Source of the DNA: Fulvivirgaceae bacterium JP3-4
Lineage (GTDB): Bacteria; Bacteroidota; Bacteroidia; Cytophagales; Cyclobacteriaceae
DNA length: 64,000 bases
Direction of reading: 5' to 3'
NCBI GenBank assembly: GCA_029309925.1
Contig: JARKND010000005.1
Location: forward strand, 124,001-188,000
Part shown: piece by piece, positions 42,288 to 50,398 of the stretch
How the letters are laid out: every line of letters starts with the position of its first letter
How positions within the stretch are numbered: the first letter of the stretch is position 1
Program-made: the position numbers and the translations under genes
The notes under the pieces: generated by a model
The model's database searches: none
Told to the model about the DNA's origin: nothing
Seen by the model: only the letters and a program-made list of their open reading frames with translations

Positions 42288-44714
42288 ATGTTCATCAATC
42301 GATTAATTGTCCCTCTCCAACTTGTTATTTTCTTCCTGCTTGCCGGAGTAGCTGTATCCGCACAAACAGGTGAGATCCGTGGGAAGATCACGAACAAAGT
42401 AAACGGGGAGGCAGTTAGTTTCGCGAACGTGCTCATTCAGGGGACACTGCTTGGAGCCAGTTGTGACGAACAAGGAACATACCGCATCACAGGCCTCGCG
42501 CCCGGTCAATACAATATCGAAGCTTCTTACATCGGTTTCAGGAAAGCTGTAGTATTCGAAGTGCAGGTAACGAATGCAAGACCCGCGATCGTAGACTTTG
42601 CCCTCGAAGAAGAAAGCCAGGAGCTTGAGACGGTAGAGATCAATGCATCGAATACTTTTTTCAAGACTGATGAATCTCCGCTGTCACTGAGAACGATCGG
42701 AACCACTGAAATCAAAAGAACACCTGGCGGTAACCGTGACATTTCAAAAGTAGTTCGTTCATTACCCGGTGTTGCGTCTCCGCCATCTTTCAGAAATGAC
42801 ATTATCATTCGCGGTGGCGCGCCAAGTGAAAATACCTTTTACCTTGACGGCATTCAGATTCCTGTGATCAACCACTTTCAGACGCAGGGCTCCTCGGGCG
42901 GGCCGGTAGGGATCATCAATGTTGATCTGCTGAAGGAAGTGAATTTTTATTCGGGTGCCTTTCCTGCCAACCGGGGAAATACATTGAGTTCGGTCTTCGA
43001 TTTTCAGCTGAAAGACGGGCGGAACGACAAGTGGACTGCCAACGGAATAGTTGGTGCGACTGATCTCGGGTTAACATTCGAAGGCCCGGTCTCTCAAAAT
43101 TCGAGCCTTGCATTTTCAGCGCGAAGATCGTATCTGAAATTTTTGTTCAGTCTCTTTAACCTTCCCTTCCTGCCGGTTTACAATGACGTTCAATTCAAGT
43201 ACAAGATCAATTTATCGGAAAAGGACAAGCTCACGTTTCTCGGGATCGGAGCGATCGATGATTTTTCTTTAAACAAAGAAGCTCCGGCCAACGCTGAAAC
43301 GGAAGCAGACCGCGAAGAAGCTCAGTATATATTGAACATTATCCCGGTTTCAAAACAATGGAATTACACTGCTGGTGTGAAGTACGAACATTTCCGATCG
43401 AATGCCACTACATCAGTGATACTAAGCACCAATCATCTCAACAATGAGTCAGTGAAATATTTTCAAAATGATGAGTCCGATCCTTCGAACCTGATCCAGG
43501 ATTACAATTCACAGGAGCGTGAAATTAAGTTCCGCGTTGAGGACTATGTGGTGGTTGGCAACAGGAAGATCAACTACGGAATTGCAGCGGAGCGGGCGCT
43601 TTACACGACACGTGACTTTACAAAAATCGTCACACAGCTTGGCGCTACAACACGCGACTACAGTTCAAATCTCACACTGATCAAGTATGGTGCATTCGGC
43701 CAGTATAGCAACAGCTATTTCGATGAGTCGCTTGTGCTATCGGTCGGGCTGAGAGCGGACGGAAACAACTACTCCTCAGAAATGAATAATGCCCTTGAGC
43801 AGCTTTCTCCGCGGCTGTCTGCTTCTTATAAACTCACTCCGCAAATTTTTGCAAACTTCAATACCGGGATGTATTATCAGCTTCCGGCTTACACTGTGCT
43901 CGGCTTCAGGGATGATACGGGCACTCTGGTCAACAAAGAAAACAAAGTGACATACATTCAGAGCAAGCATCTCGTGTCCGGACTGGAATTCAACCTGCCG
44001 AAGAATTCCCGTCTGACAATTGAGGGTTTCTACAAATGGTATGACAACTACCCGTTCCTGCTGGAGGATTCAATTTCACTTGCTAACCTCGGAGCAGATT
44101 TTGGAATTATCGGTAACGCACCGGTGACGTCAGGTTCAAAAGGAAGGAGCTACGGAGCAGAATTCCTCCTGCAGCAAAAACTATATAACGGTTTCTATGG
44201 TTTGCTCTCTTACACGTGGGTTCGCAGCGAGTTTGAAGACAAAAACGGAAAACTCGTTCCTTCGTCATGGGATAGTCAGCACCTTGTTAGTCTTACAGGC
44301 GGAAAACGCTTCGGAAAAAACTGGGAGCTTGGTCTTCGCTGGTTGTTTACAGGAGGCGCACCCTACACGCCTTACAATTTACAGGCGACAGTGCTGAAGC
44401 AAAACTGGGATGTGCGTCCATTCGGAGTACCGGACTACAACGAACTCAATACACGCAGGATCAAACCGTTTCACCAGCTGGATCTGCGGATCGATAAAAA
44501 GTATTTTTTCGCTAAGTGGAGTCTGGATGTGTACTTCGATGTACAGAACGCCTACAATTACGTGACGAAGTTTGCTGACAACATAGACGTGCAAAAAAAT
44601 GCGTCAGGTCAGCCGATTGAAGATCCTGACAATACTGGATATTATCAGCCAAAGTTTATACAAAACACCTATGGCAACGTGTTACCTACCATAGGTGTGA
44701 TTGTTGAATTGTAA
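42288..44714 (+). CDS. TonB-dependent outer-membrane receptor
   Basis: An 808-residue outer-membrane protein that imports a substrate with energy from TonB. The signal peptide ends near VSAQ (about 28). A carboxypeptidase-D-like regulatory domain follows (about 30-110, GEIRGKITNKVNGEAVSFAN), then the plug (about 120-230, IIIRGGAPSENTFYLDGIQI) and a 22-stranded barrel with alternating strands to the C-terminus, which ends in an aromatic-free VGVIVEL-like strand. There is no SusD partner or regulator beside it, so the ligand cannot be inferred; an iron chelate or a cofactor is possible. Confidence 0.92.
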   Translation: MFINRLIVPLQLVIFFLLAGVAVSAQTGEIRGKITNKVNGEAVSFANVLIQGTLLGASCDEQGTYRITGLAPGQYNIEASYIGFRKAVVFEVQVTNARPAIVDFALEEESQELETVEINASNTFFKTDESPLSLRTIGTTEIKRTPGGNRDISKVVRSLPGVASPPSFRNDIIIRGGAPSENTFYLDGIQIPVINHFQTQGSSGGPVGIINVDLLKEVNFYSGAFPANRGNTLSSVFDFQLKDGRNDKWTANGIVGATDLGLTFEGPVSQNSSLAFSARRSYLKFLFSLFNLPFLPVYNDVQFKYKINLSEKDKLTFLGIGAIDDFSLNKEAPANAETEADREEAQYILNIIPVSKQWNYTAGVKYEHFRSNATTSVILSTNHLNNESVKYFQNDESDPSNLIQDYNSQEREIKFRVEDYVVVGNRKINYGIAAERALYTTRDFTKIVTQLGATTRDYSSNLTLIKYGAFGQYSNSYFDESLVLSVGLRADGNNYSSEMNNALEQLSPRLSASYKLTPQIFANFNTGMYYQLPAYTVLGFRDDTGTLVNKENKVTYIQSKHLVSGLEFNLPKNSRLTIEGFYKWYDNYPFLLEDSISLANLGADFGIIGNAPVTSGSKGRSYGAEFLLQQKLYNGFYGLLSYTWVRSEFEDKNGKLVPSSWDSQHLVSLTGGKRFGKNWELGLRWLFTGGAPYTPYNLQATVLKQNWDVRPFGVPDYNELNTRRIKPFHQLDLRIDKKYFFAKWSLDVYFDVQNAYNYVTKFADNIDVQKNASGQPIEDPDNTGYYQPKFIQNTYGNVLPTIGVIVEL

Positions 44715-44721
44715 ATTTTGC

Positions 44722-46164
44722 TTAGTAATTTTTGATATCGAAATTCAGTCCTCCCAGCTTATCGCCACCAGAATGATTGTGCTTTTTTGCTGGTGACTGT
44801 TGTGCTGCAGGCGTCCGAGCCCACTGTTTTTTCCGATCGCCACTTTTACTCTGGTTATTGTTTCCGCCCGAAGCCTTGTTGCCGTTCCGGTTCTCGTTGT
44901 TGTTGCCACTTCTGCGCTGATTGCTGTTGCTCTTTGCTCCATTGCCTCTTCGATGCGCATTGTTGTTTGGATGACGGCCTGGTGTATTGGCAACCTTATG
45001 CAATTCACGCTGATGCGATGGCATTTCGCTCATTGGATAAGGATTATCTGACATCACCGGTACTTTTTTCCCAATGAGTTTTTGGATGTCATTCAGAAAT
45101 TCCTTTTCCTCCTCATCACAAAACGAAATTGCAATTCCACTCGCACCTGCTCTTCCCGTTCTTCCGATCCGATGAACGTAAGTTTCCGGAACGTTCGGGA
45201 TTTCGTAGTTGATCACATATGACAATTCATCGATATCAATTCCACGTGCTGCAATGTCAGTTGCCACCAGCACGCGAAGTTTTCCGTCTTTGAAAGCCTT
45301 CAGTGCGTTTTGTCTCGCGTTTTGCGATTTGTTGCCGTGAATGGCCATTGTGGGAATTCCGAGCTTCGTCAGATCTTTCGACACCCGATCTGCTCCATGT
45401 TTTGTTCTTGTGAACACGAGTGCAGATTCGATCGACTTATCTTTCAGCACATGAAGCAAGAGTTTCCTCTTGTCGTTCTTTTCAACGAAGTAAACTCCCT
45501 GCGTTACTTTTTCTGCGGTTGAAGAAACCGGGGTGACTTCAACGCGTTCAGGGTTCGTCAGGATGCTGCTCGAAAGTTTCTTGATTTCGTCTGGCATTGT
45601 AGCCGAGAAGAAAAGTGTCTGACGTTTTGCAGGAATTTTTGCGATGATCTTTTTAACATCATGAATGAATCCCATATCGAGCATGCGATCCGCTTCGTCA
45701 AGTACAAAGATCTTCAAATGCTGAAGATTTATATAACGCTGATCTATCAGGTCGAGCAAACGTCCTGGTGTTGCGATCAGAATATCAACGCCTGCCCTGA
45801 GCGCATCGGTCTGTGATTTCTGAGAAACGCCACCGAAAATTACGGTGTGCTTTAACTTCAGAAATTTGCCGTAAGCGGCAAAGCTTTCTCCGATCTGGAT
45901 AGCCAGTTCGCGTGTTGGTGTTAATATCAAAGTTTTTATTCCAGCCGGTCCCTTCTTATACAGCTCATCCTGGTGAAGAAGCTGCAAAATCGGAATCGCG
46001 AAAGCGGCAGTCTTTCCTGTGCCGGTTTGTGCGCATCCCAGCAAGTCCTTCCGCTGAAGGATAATGGGTATCGACCTTTCCTGGATTGGCGTTGGCGTGG
46101 TATAACCTTCTGCCTTCAACGCAGCGCGTATCGGGTCAATCAGTTCTAATTTTTCAAATGACAT
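44722..46164 (-). CDS. RhlE-like DEAD-box RNA helicase with disordered tail
   Basis: A 480-residue RNA helicase of the RhlE branch. Motifs: FEKLELIDPIRAAL with PTPIQERSIP (Q-motif), AQTGTGKTAAFAIP, PTRELAIQIGE, LDEADRMLDMGFIHD, SATMP, and in lobe 2 VLVATDIAARGIDID and HRIGRTGRAG. After about residue 390 comes a basic tail rich in N, G, R and S (NNNAHRRGNGAKSNSNQRRS), typical of cold-adapted or ribosome-assembly helicases that bind RNA or condense with it. Start ATG at 46164. It is convergent with the TonB-receptor gene (7 bp apart). Confidence 0.93.
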   Translation of the reverse strand: MSFEKLELIDPIRAALKAEGYTTPTPIQERSIPIILQRKDLLGCAQTGTGKTAAFAIPILQLLHQDELYKKGPAGIKTLILTPTRELAIQIGESFAAYGKFLKLKHTVIFGGVSQKSQTDALRAGVDILIATPGRLLDLIDQRYINLQHLKIFVLDEADRMLDMGFIHDVKKIIAKIPAKRQTLFFSATMPDEIKKLSSSILTNPERVEVTPVSSTAEKVTQGVYFVEKNDKRKLLLHVLKDKSIESALVFTRTKHGADRVSKDLTKLGIPTMAIHGNKSQNARQNALKAFKDGKLRVLVATDIAARGIDIDELSYVINYEIPNVPETYVHRIGRTGRAGASGIAISFCDEEEKEFLNDIQKLIGKKVPVMSDNPYPMSEMPSHQRELHKVANTPGRHPNNNAHRRGNGAKSNSNQRRSGNNNENRNGNKASGGNNNQSKSGDRKKQWARTPAAQQSPAKKHNHSGGDKLGGLNFDIKNY

Positions 46165-46219
46165 CTAATGTGAATGTGTTTAATTTCGCCCGAATTGGGC
46201 ATTATTCAGGTGTGCACGG

Positions 46220-46227
46220 CAAAGATA
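46220..46227 (-). promoter_or_regulatory. Candidate promoter -7 element of the RhlE-like gene
   Basis: TATCTTTG on the minus strand fits TAnnTTTG, 55 nt before the ATG. The leader it would give contains a short palindrome GCCCGAATTGGGC (about 46187-46199). A -33 element is not clear. Confidence 0.4.
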
Positions 46228-46252
46228 CGCCTATTTAATCGAATTACCTATG

Positions 46253-46702
46253 TCAGGCAAACTGCCCGACTTTGTAGGTTTTATTTCCGAATGAAAAAGT
46301 ATCGCCTGATTTCAACCCGATCAGCCTGGAACCGATCGGACTTTGTGCAGAAACTACAGCGAAGCTCTTATCTTCTATCACCACTAACCCAACACTGATG
46401 GCAAGGAAAAAGTTGCCCTGGTCAGTAAATACAAGACTGCCGTTCTGGATCTTAAGCGGCTGAATCTCGATATTAATCGAGTCGAGTATCTTCTTTTGTT
46501 TCAGCGCTTCTTCGAGTTGAGTTGCATTCTTTTCAATTTCCAGTTGCATCATCGCGCGACCAGTTTCATACTTGTCGCCAGCGCTGCTTTTGGTTTCGTC
46601 ATTTGCGGATTCCTGCGCCACGCGAATGGCTTCACGCGCGGCATCGATTCTTTTGTCGAGAAAGTCAATACAATATTGATACAGTTTTCGCTTGATGTTC
46701 AT
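46253..46702 (-). CDS. GreA/GreB-like protein (unlinked paralogue)
   Basis: A 149-residue protein with an N-terminal helical hairpin or coiled coil (about 1-75, rich in E, K, A and Q) and a C-terminal beta domain (about 85-149, IGSRLIGLKSGDTFSFGN), the architecture of transcript-cleavage factor GreA. The acidic tip (DDE) that GreA inserts into the RNA polymerase channel is not evident, so cleavage activity is doubtful. Similar proteins are often wrongly named 3-oxoacyl-ACP synthase in Bacteroidota. Its ATG shares a base with the stop of the upstream dehydrogenase gene, so the two are co-translated. Confidence 0.65.
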   Translation of the reverse strand: MNIKRKLYQYCIDFLDKRIDAAREAIRVAQESANDETKSSAGDKYETGRAMMQLEIEKNATQLEEALKQKKILDSINIEIQPLKIQNGSLVFTDQGNFFLAISVGLVVIEDKSFAVVSAQSPIGSRLIGLKSGDTFSFGNKTYKVGQFA

Positions 46703-47919
46703 TATGCAGACTCATTAACATAGTCCTGCAAGTACTCAAAGTGCGAAGTCAGTTTTCCGCCATCAGCAATTGTTGCCCGCGCAATTACTCCATCTTCATC
46801 TTTACCGAGAAGCATTGGCAATACACGATCGATCAGGTCGCGGCCAAATTCTTCGGAAGCACTCCGCGGCAGTTCACACGGAAGGTTATCGATCGCCATC
46901 ACCGTAAAATTGCTGTCGGAGCTGAGAGCAGGCTTCACAGAATCTGTCGCAGGATCATAGTCGTAAATGGGATCGACAATAGAACTTGCCTTCTTTGTAC
47001 TTGGAACCGATCCGTTGATATCGCAGGTAATATCAGCGATCACCTTCACTTTAAAGTCCTTTAAAAGCATGTCCTCCCTTGTGAAAAGCACGGGCGCCTT
47101 TGGATTCCAGTACGCACCCGCCATCAGTATGTCTGCAACTTTGGTGTAGTCCTTGAAATAAGATTCATACCGCTCGGGATATTTGTGAAACTCTTCTCGA
47201 TTAAAATGCCCGCCTTCTTTTCTCCGATGATAGTCTGCACTGCTCAACTGCACATAAACAGGCTCATCAAAATTCATTTCAAGAAAAAGCTGAGGACTCA
47301 CCTTGCGAATTCCAGCGCTGTCCAATGTCTCCATCGAACCCTTGCCGACACGGCCCGCACCGGTCAGGATAATTTTCACAGGAGGCAGATTTACTTTTCG
47401 TAACTCAAGTTTAAGGTCGTTTACATCAAAGCATTCAAAAGCTCTTCTCAGCGAAAATAAATTGAAGCGTTTCCCGTACGTCCACAACCCATTGTATGCT
47501 CCAACAATTCCTGCATATCGCCCGAAGGCTACAAGGCGGTTTCCGTTTCGGTCTTTCAATACTTCATAGTCGATGAGCCGGATTTTTTTCTTCAGCACCT
47601 CCTGAAGCAACTTTCGGTTGTAAGGTTGTTTTTTGATGGTGTGAGAAAAAAACAGATACGTTTTATCAGCAATCAACTGGTCGATCGGAACTTCCTTAAT
47701 ACCCATGAGGATATGACAATCGTCAACTTTTGGCTGCACTGCAATGTCAAGTTCACGATATTCATCATCCTTAAAACAACGGACAGGGCTTTCCTGGCAA
47801 ACAACTTTCACGTGCGGATAGCGCTGTTCAATTTCTTCGGTCTGCAGCGGAGTAAAGGGGACGCGTTTGTCCGGTGGATTCTTGCCTTCGCGGATGAGGC
47901 TGATTTTCGTTTGACTCAT
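46702..47919 (-). CDS. Alanine/saccharopine-dehydrogenase-like NAD(P) oxidoreductase
   Basis: A 405-residue protein of the alanine dehydrogenase / pyridine nucleotide transhydrogenase fold. The N-terminal catalytic lobe (SLIREGKNPPDKRVPFTP; ILMGIKEVP) is followed by a Rossmann lobe with GAGRVGKGSMETL (about residue 185) and DITCDINGSVPSTKKAS (about 295), a stretch characteristic of lysine-forming saccharopine dehydrogenases of the LYS1 type. No neighbouring lysine genes support a lysine role, so the substrate is unsure. Start ATG at 47919. It is coupled to the GreA-like gene by a one-base overlap. Confidence 0.78.
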   Translation of the reverse strand: MSQTKISLIREGKNPPDKRVPFTPLQTEEIEQRYPHVKVVCQESPVRCFKDDEYRELDIAVQPKVDDCHILMGIKEVPIDQLIADKTYLFFSHTIKKQPYNRKLLQEVLKKKIRLIDYEVLKDRNGNRLVAFGRYAGIVGAYNGLWTYGKRFNLFSLRRAFECFDVNDLKLELRKVNLPPVKIILTGAGRVGKGSMETLDSAGIRKVSPQLFLEMNFDEPVYVQLSSADYHRRKEGGHFNREEFHKYPERYESYFKDYTKVADILMAGAYWNPKAPVLFTREDMLLKDFKVKVIADITCDINGSVPSTKKASSIVDPIYDYDPATDSVKPALSSDSNFTVMAIDNLPCELPRSASEEFGRDLIDRVLPMLLGKDEDGVIARATIADGGKLTSHFEYLQDYVNESA

Positions 47920-47932
47920 GGGTTCTGTTTGT

Positions 47933-47940
47933 CAAAAATA
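47933..47940 (-). promoter_or_regulatory. Candidate -7 element for the dehydrogenase/GreA-like operon
   Basis: TATTTTTG on the minus strand fits TAnnTTTG and ends 13 nt before the ATG at 47919. No convincing -33 element. Confidence 0.35.
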
Positions 47941-47977
47941 AAAATTCTTAACAAACAGATGAAGTTCTGTTGAACTG

Positions 47978-48144
47978 ACCGCGTAACATTGCGCTCATTG
48001 GGCCATAGCGGTAAAGCGACATGATAACCCTCTGTTCCATTTGAAACAAGAGTGCCTCTTGGTGTGCAGCTTTGTTCGAAATGCCTTCGGCTTATCGGAT
48101 TTTTCTTTACCGCTCTGCCGCGATGTACGCTATGTTGCGCGATG
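47978..48144. repeat. Period-9 inverted-arm repeat island
   Basis: The left arm (about 47978-48016) and right arm (about 48105-48144) are inverted, matching at about 25 of 33 aligned bases. Each arm can be cut into four degenerate 9-mers of type acatagcgt. The core is about 88 bp. It takes up most of the 249-bp gap between the dehydrogenase start and the DinB-family stop, which otherwise holds only the promoter candidate. Confidence 0.65.
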
Positions 48145-48168
48145 AATATACCAGGAAAACTTTGCGTT

Positions 48169-48738
48169 TTAGATTGCAAGTATGGGTTGAGATGAGCTCT
48201 TATGAACTAATGCGTTCTCGGCCTGAATCAAATGACGCTGCTCGTGGACGATAACGAACTCAAGAGTTTCTGCGATGTTCATTTTGAGCAGTTTGAAAAA
48301 CTCGACTGGAACAACAGCCTTCGATATGTTTAGTGAAGATGCCTTTTCGATCATCCGAAGGATGCGTTGCTGATCGTTTAGAAATGTTGCGAGGACATCT
48401 GTCGTGAGTTTGCTCTTCGAAGGAATCATCTTCTTAAAAGTCTTTTGCTTTTTGGTGTTGGAGGGATGCATCATCGCGATAGACTTTTTTCCGATCCACG
48501 TATATTTGACTTCCTGCGGCTGAGTCTGAGCTGCATTATTGATTGCGGTCTCCAGAGCCGTGAGATAATATTGACTGTAGAGATTCAGGTGCTCGAAACA
48601 TTCCAGGACGCTCCACTTCTCGCTCGTTGGTTTGAAGTTGAGCTGTGCCTCGGGCAGTGACTTGAATTTTGTTTCTACGTCCCGGATGATCGTTTGCGTT
48701 TGGTCTTTCAGTTGGTGGAGTAATGTTGTTGTTTTCAT
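48169..48738 (-). CDS. DinB-family protein
   Basis: A 189-residue four-helix-bundle protein of the DinB/YfiT-like superfamily, whose members are metal-dependent thiol S-transferases or hydrolases. The typical signatures are visible: SEKWSVLECFEHLNLYSQ (residues about 38-55, with one metal His) and a C-terminal VIVHEQRHLIQAENAL (about 162-177, with two His), giving the usual three-His site. No signal peptide. It has no obvious partner gene, and the substrate thiol is unknown. Start ATG at 48738. The 284-bp gap upstream holds a repeat island. Confidence 0.85.
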   Translation of the reverse strand: MKTTTLLHQLKDQTQTIIRDVETKFKSLPEAQLNFKPTSEKWSVLECFEHLNLYSQYYLTALETAINNAAQTQPQEVKYTWIGKKSIAMMHPSNTKKQKTFKKMIPSKSKLTTDVLATFLNDQQRILRMIEKASSLNISKAVVPVEFFKLLKMNIAETLEFVIVHEQRHLIQAENALVHKSSSQPILAI

Positions 48739-48799
48739 ACTGTCTGTTTACGCAAAGGAAAAAGATCCGTTTCTAAAAAAACTTGACGGGGATCAAGAA

Positions 48800-49008
48800 A
48801 ATGTGCTCAGGTGCCCATGTGTTCATGTGTTAATGTGCTAGGTGTTCATGTGTTAGTGTGTTAATGTGTGAATGTTTGGCGGATGATCATTCGTTGGTAT
48901 CGGTAGATGGCGTCACTTTTATACCCGTATTTAAATATTCGCGACATTACATGGTTGGCGTGATACCTCGTAAACGCTGACATGAGCACATGAGTACACG
49001 ACCACATG
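48800..49008. repeat. Period-8 inverted-arm repeat island
   Basis: The left arm (about 48800-48874) is about nine degenerate copies of the 8-mer atgtgtta/atgtgttc. The right arm (about 48979-49008) has four copies of the inverted 8-mer acatgagc/acatgcgc. The core is about 104 bp. It occupies nearly the whole gap between the DinB-family start (48738) and the Crp/Fnr stop (49023). Both arms share the non-standard period, which shows that the arms evolve together. Confidence 0.8.
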
Positions 49009-49022
49009 CGCAGAGGAAGGAG

Positions 49023-49598
49023 TTACACCAACTTTATCCGGCTGAGGGTTTCGGGGCTCATGCGGAGATAGGAGGCGATATACTTTCGTGGAATGATCTG
49101 AAAAATATGCGGGCTCCGGTCCATCAGGCGTTTGTAACGTTCTTCCGGTGTGAACGTCAGCATTTCAACCTCTCGCTCGATCTTTCCTACCAAAGCTTCT
49201 TCCTCAAGCATACGCCAGGCCGTCTCAACATCATGGTGGTCGCCAAACAGCGCATAGAAGTCAGATCGCCTTATAAATTTCAATGCGGTAGATGTCAGTG
49301 CCTGGATCGCATAGTCAGAGGGTTGCTGACGGATGAAAGATGGATATGAACAGATGAGATTATGGTCGTAAGCAAAGCCGGCACAGATCTCTTCATCCTT
49401 TACGGGATAAAAAATTCGCATGCTGCCCGACATGACGTAGTAAAGATTCGTTTCAATTTGACCTTTTGAAACAAGAAAGTCATTCCGTTTCAATTGAACA
49501 GAATGACTCCATTTTTTCAGCAACGCAGCAACTGCCGCGTCAGAAAGTTTCTGCTTGGAATTGAAGATCGAAATAATTTTCGACTGCCAATCTTCCAT
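49023..49598 (-). CDS. Crp/Fnr-family transcriptional regulator
   Basis: A 191-residue regulator. The cyclic-nucleotide-binding-like beta-barrel spans about 20-115 (LKRNDFLVSKGQIETNLYYV). A dimer helix follows (about 120-145) and a C-terminal HTH region with YIASYLRMSPETLSRIKLV. The arginine and Ser/Thr that bind cAMP in E. coli Crp are not clearly present, so the effector is unknown. The length is short but usual for the Bacteroidota form, which ends just after the recognition helix. Its ATG is 2 nt after the AIM24-family gene, so it is probably co-transcribed with it and the M14 peptidase. Confidence 0.9.
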   Translation of the reverse strand: MEDWQSKIISIFNSKQKLSDAAVAALLKKWSHSVQLKRNDFLVSKGQIETNLYYVMSGSMRIFYPVKDEEICAGFAYDHNLICSYPSFIRQQPSDYAIQALTSTALKFIRRSDFYALFGDHHDVETAWRMLEEEALVGKIEREVEMLTFTPEERYKRLMDRSPHIFQIIPRKYIASYLRMSPETLSRIKLV

Positions 49599-49600
49599 CA

Positions 49601-50374
49601 CTAGCGTTCGAGTAAACTTCCCAGTAACGATCCGCCTTCTTTACCTGAGTTTCCTCCATACGGTGCAAGGGCCTGAATCAGTTTTCGTATCGGCATCGAC
49701 TGCAGCCATACTTTTCCTGTTCCTCTCAGAGTCGCAAGGAAAATTCCTTCGCCACCAAAGATCATGGAACGAAGACCGCCACTGGCCTGAACGTCAAAGT
49801 CGATGTGTGATTCGAAAGCGACAACACATCCCGTATCAACTCTTAATGTTTCATTGTTAAGTGTTCGCTCGATAACAACACCACCAGCATGCACAAAAGC
49901 TTTTCCATCGCCCTGAAGTTTTTGCAGGATAAATCCTTCGCCTCCAACAAGACCTGAACCGATCTTCTTATTGAATGTGATTGAAACTTTAGTTCCGAAA
50001 GCTGCGCACAGGAATCCATCTTTCTGCACAATCAGCTCATTGTTCGGACTTGTCGCCAGGTCGATCGGAATTACGGTTCCGGGATACGGTGCCGAGAAGC
50101 CGACTTTCGCTTTCCTGTTTCCACGGTTAGTGAAGTGCGTCATGAAAAGCGACTCGCCTGTAAGAATTCGGCTCCCTGCAGAAAGCAGTTTATCAAACAG
50201 ACCTTGGTTCGCATTTGATCCGTCACCCATTTTTGCTTCGAAGGTAATGCCGTCCTCCATAAACAACATGGCACCAGCCTCTGCGATAACAGTTTCCATC
50301 GGATCCAATTCCACTTCAACAATCTGGATGCTCTCTCCTTTTATTTGATAGTCGATAACGTGTGATCTGCTCAT
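49601..50374 (-). CDS. AIM24 / TIGR00266 family protein
   Basis: A 257-residue beta-rich protein of the AIM24 (TIGR00266) family with repeated strands and Gly-rich turns. Signatures: [20 protein letters not shown] (residues about 19-38), [15 protein letters not shown] (about 72) and [21 protein letters not shown] (about 210; shown only in part by its key residues GGEG and GTG). No signal peptide. Function in bacteria is unknown; the mitochondrial relative is involved in inner-membrane architecture. Middle gene of the M14-AIM24-Crp run. Confidence 0.85.
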   Translation of the reverse strand: MSRSHVIDYQIKGESIQIVEVELDPMETVIAEAGAMLFMEDGITFEAKMGDGSNANQGLFDKLLSAGSRILTGESLFMTHFTNRGNRKAKVGFSAPYPGTVIPIDLATSPNNELIVQKDGFLCAAFGTKVSITFNKKIGSGLVGGEGFILQKLQGDGKAFVHAGGVVIERTLNNETLRVDTGCVVAFESHIDFDVQASGGLRSMIFGGEGIFLATLRGTGKVWLQSMPIRKLIQALAPYGGNSGKEGGSLLGSLLER

Positions 50375-50398
50375 GCGTATTAAAAGTTTGTTGGGTTA

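Noticed and set aside
47916-48179. An 87-codon minus-strand open frame in the gap before the dehydrogenase gene
   Set aside because: Covers the period-9 inverted repeat island and overlaps both neighbours; the composition follows the repeat.
48990-49349. Plus-strand open frame opposite the Crp/Fnr gene
   Set aside because: A shadow of the conserved regulator and of the period-8 arm.
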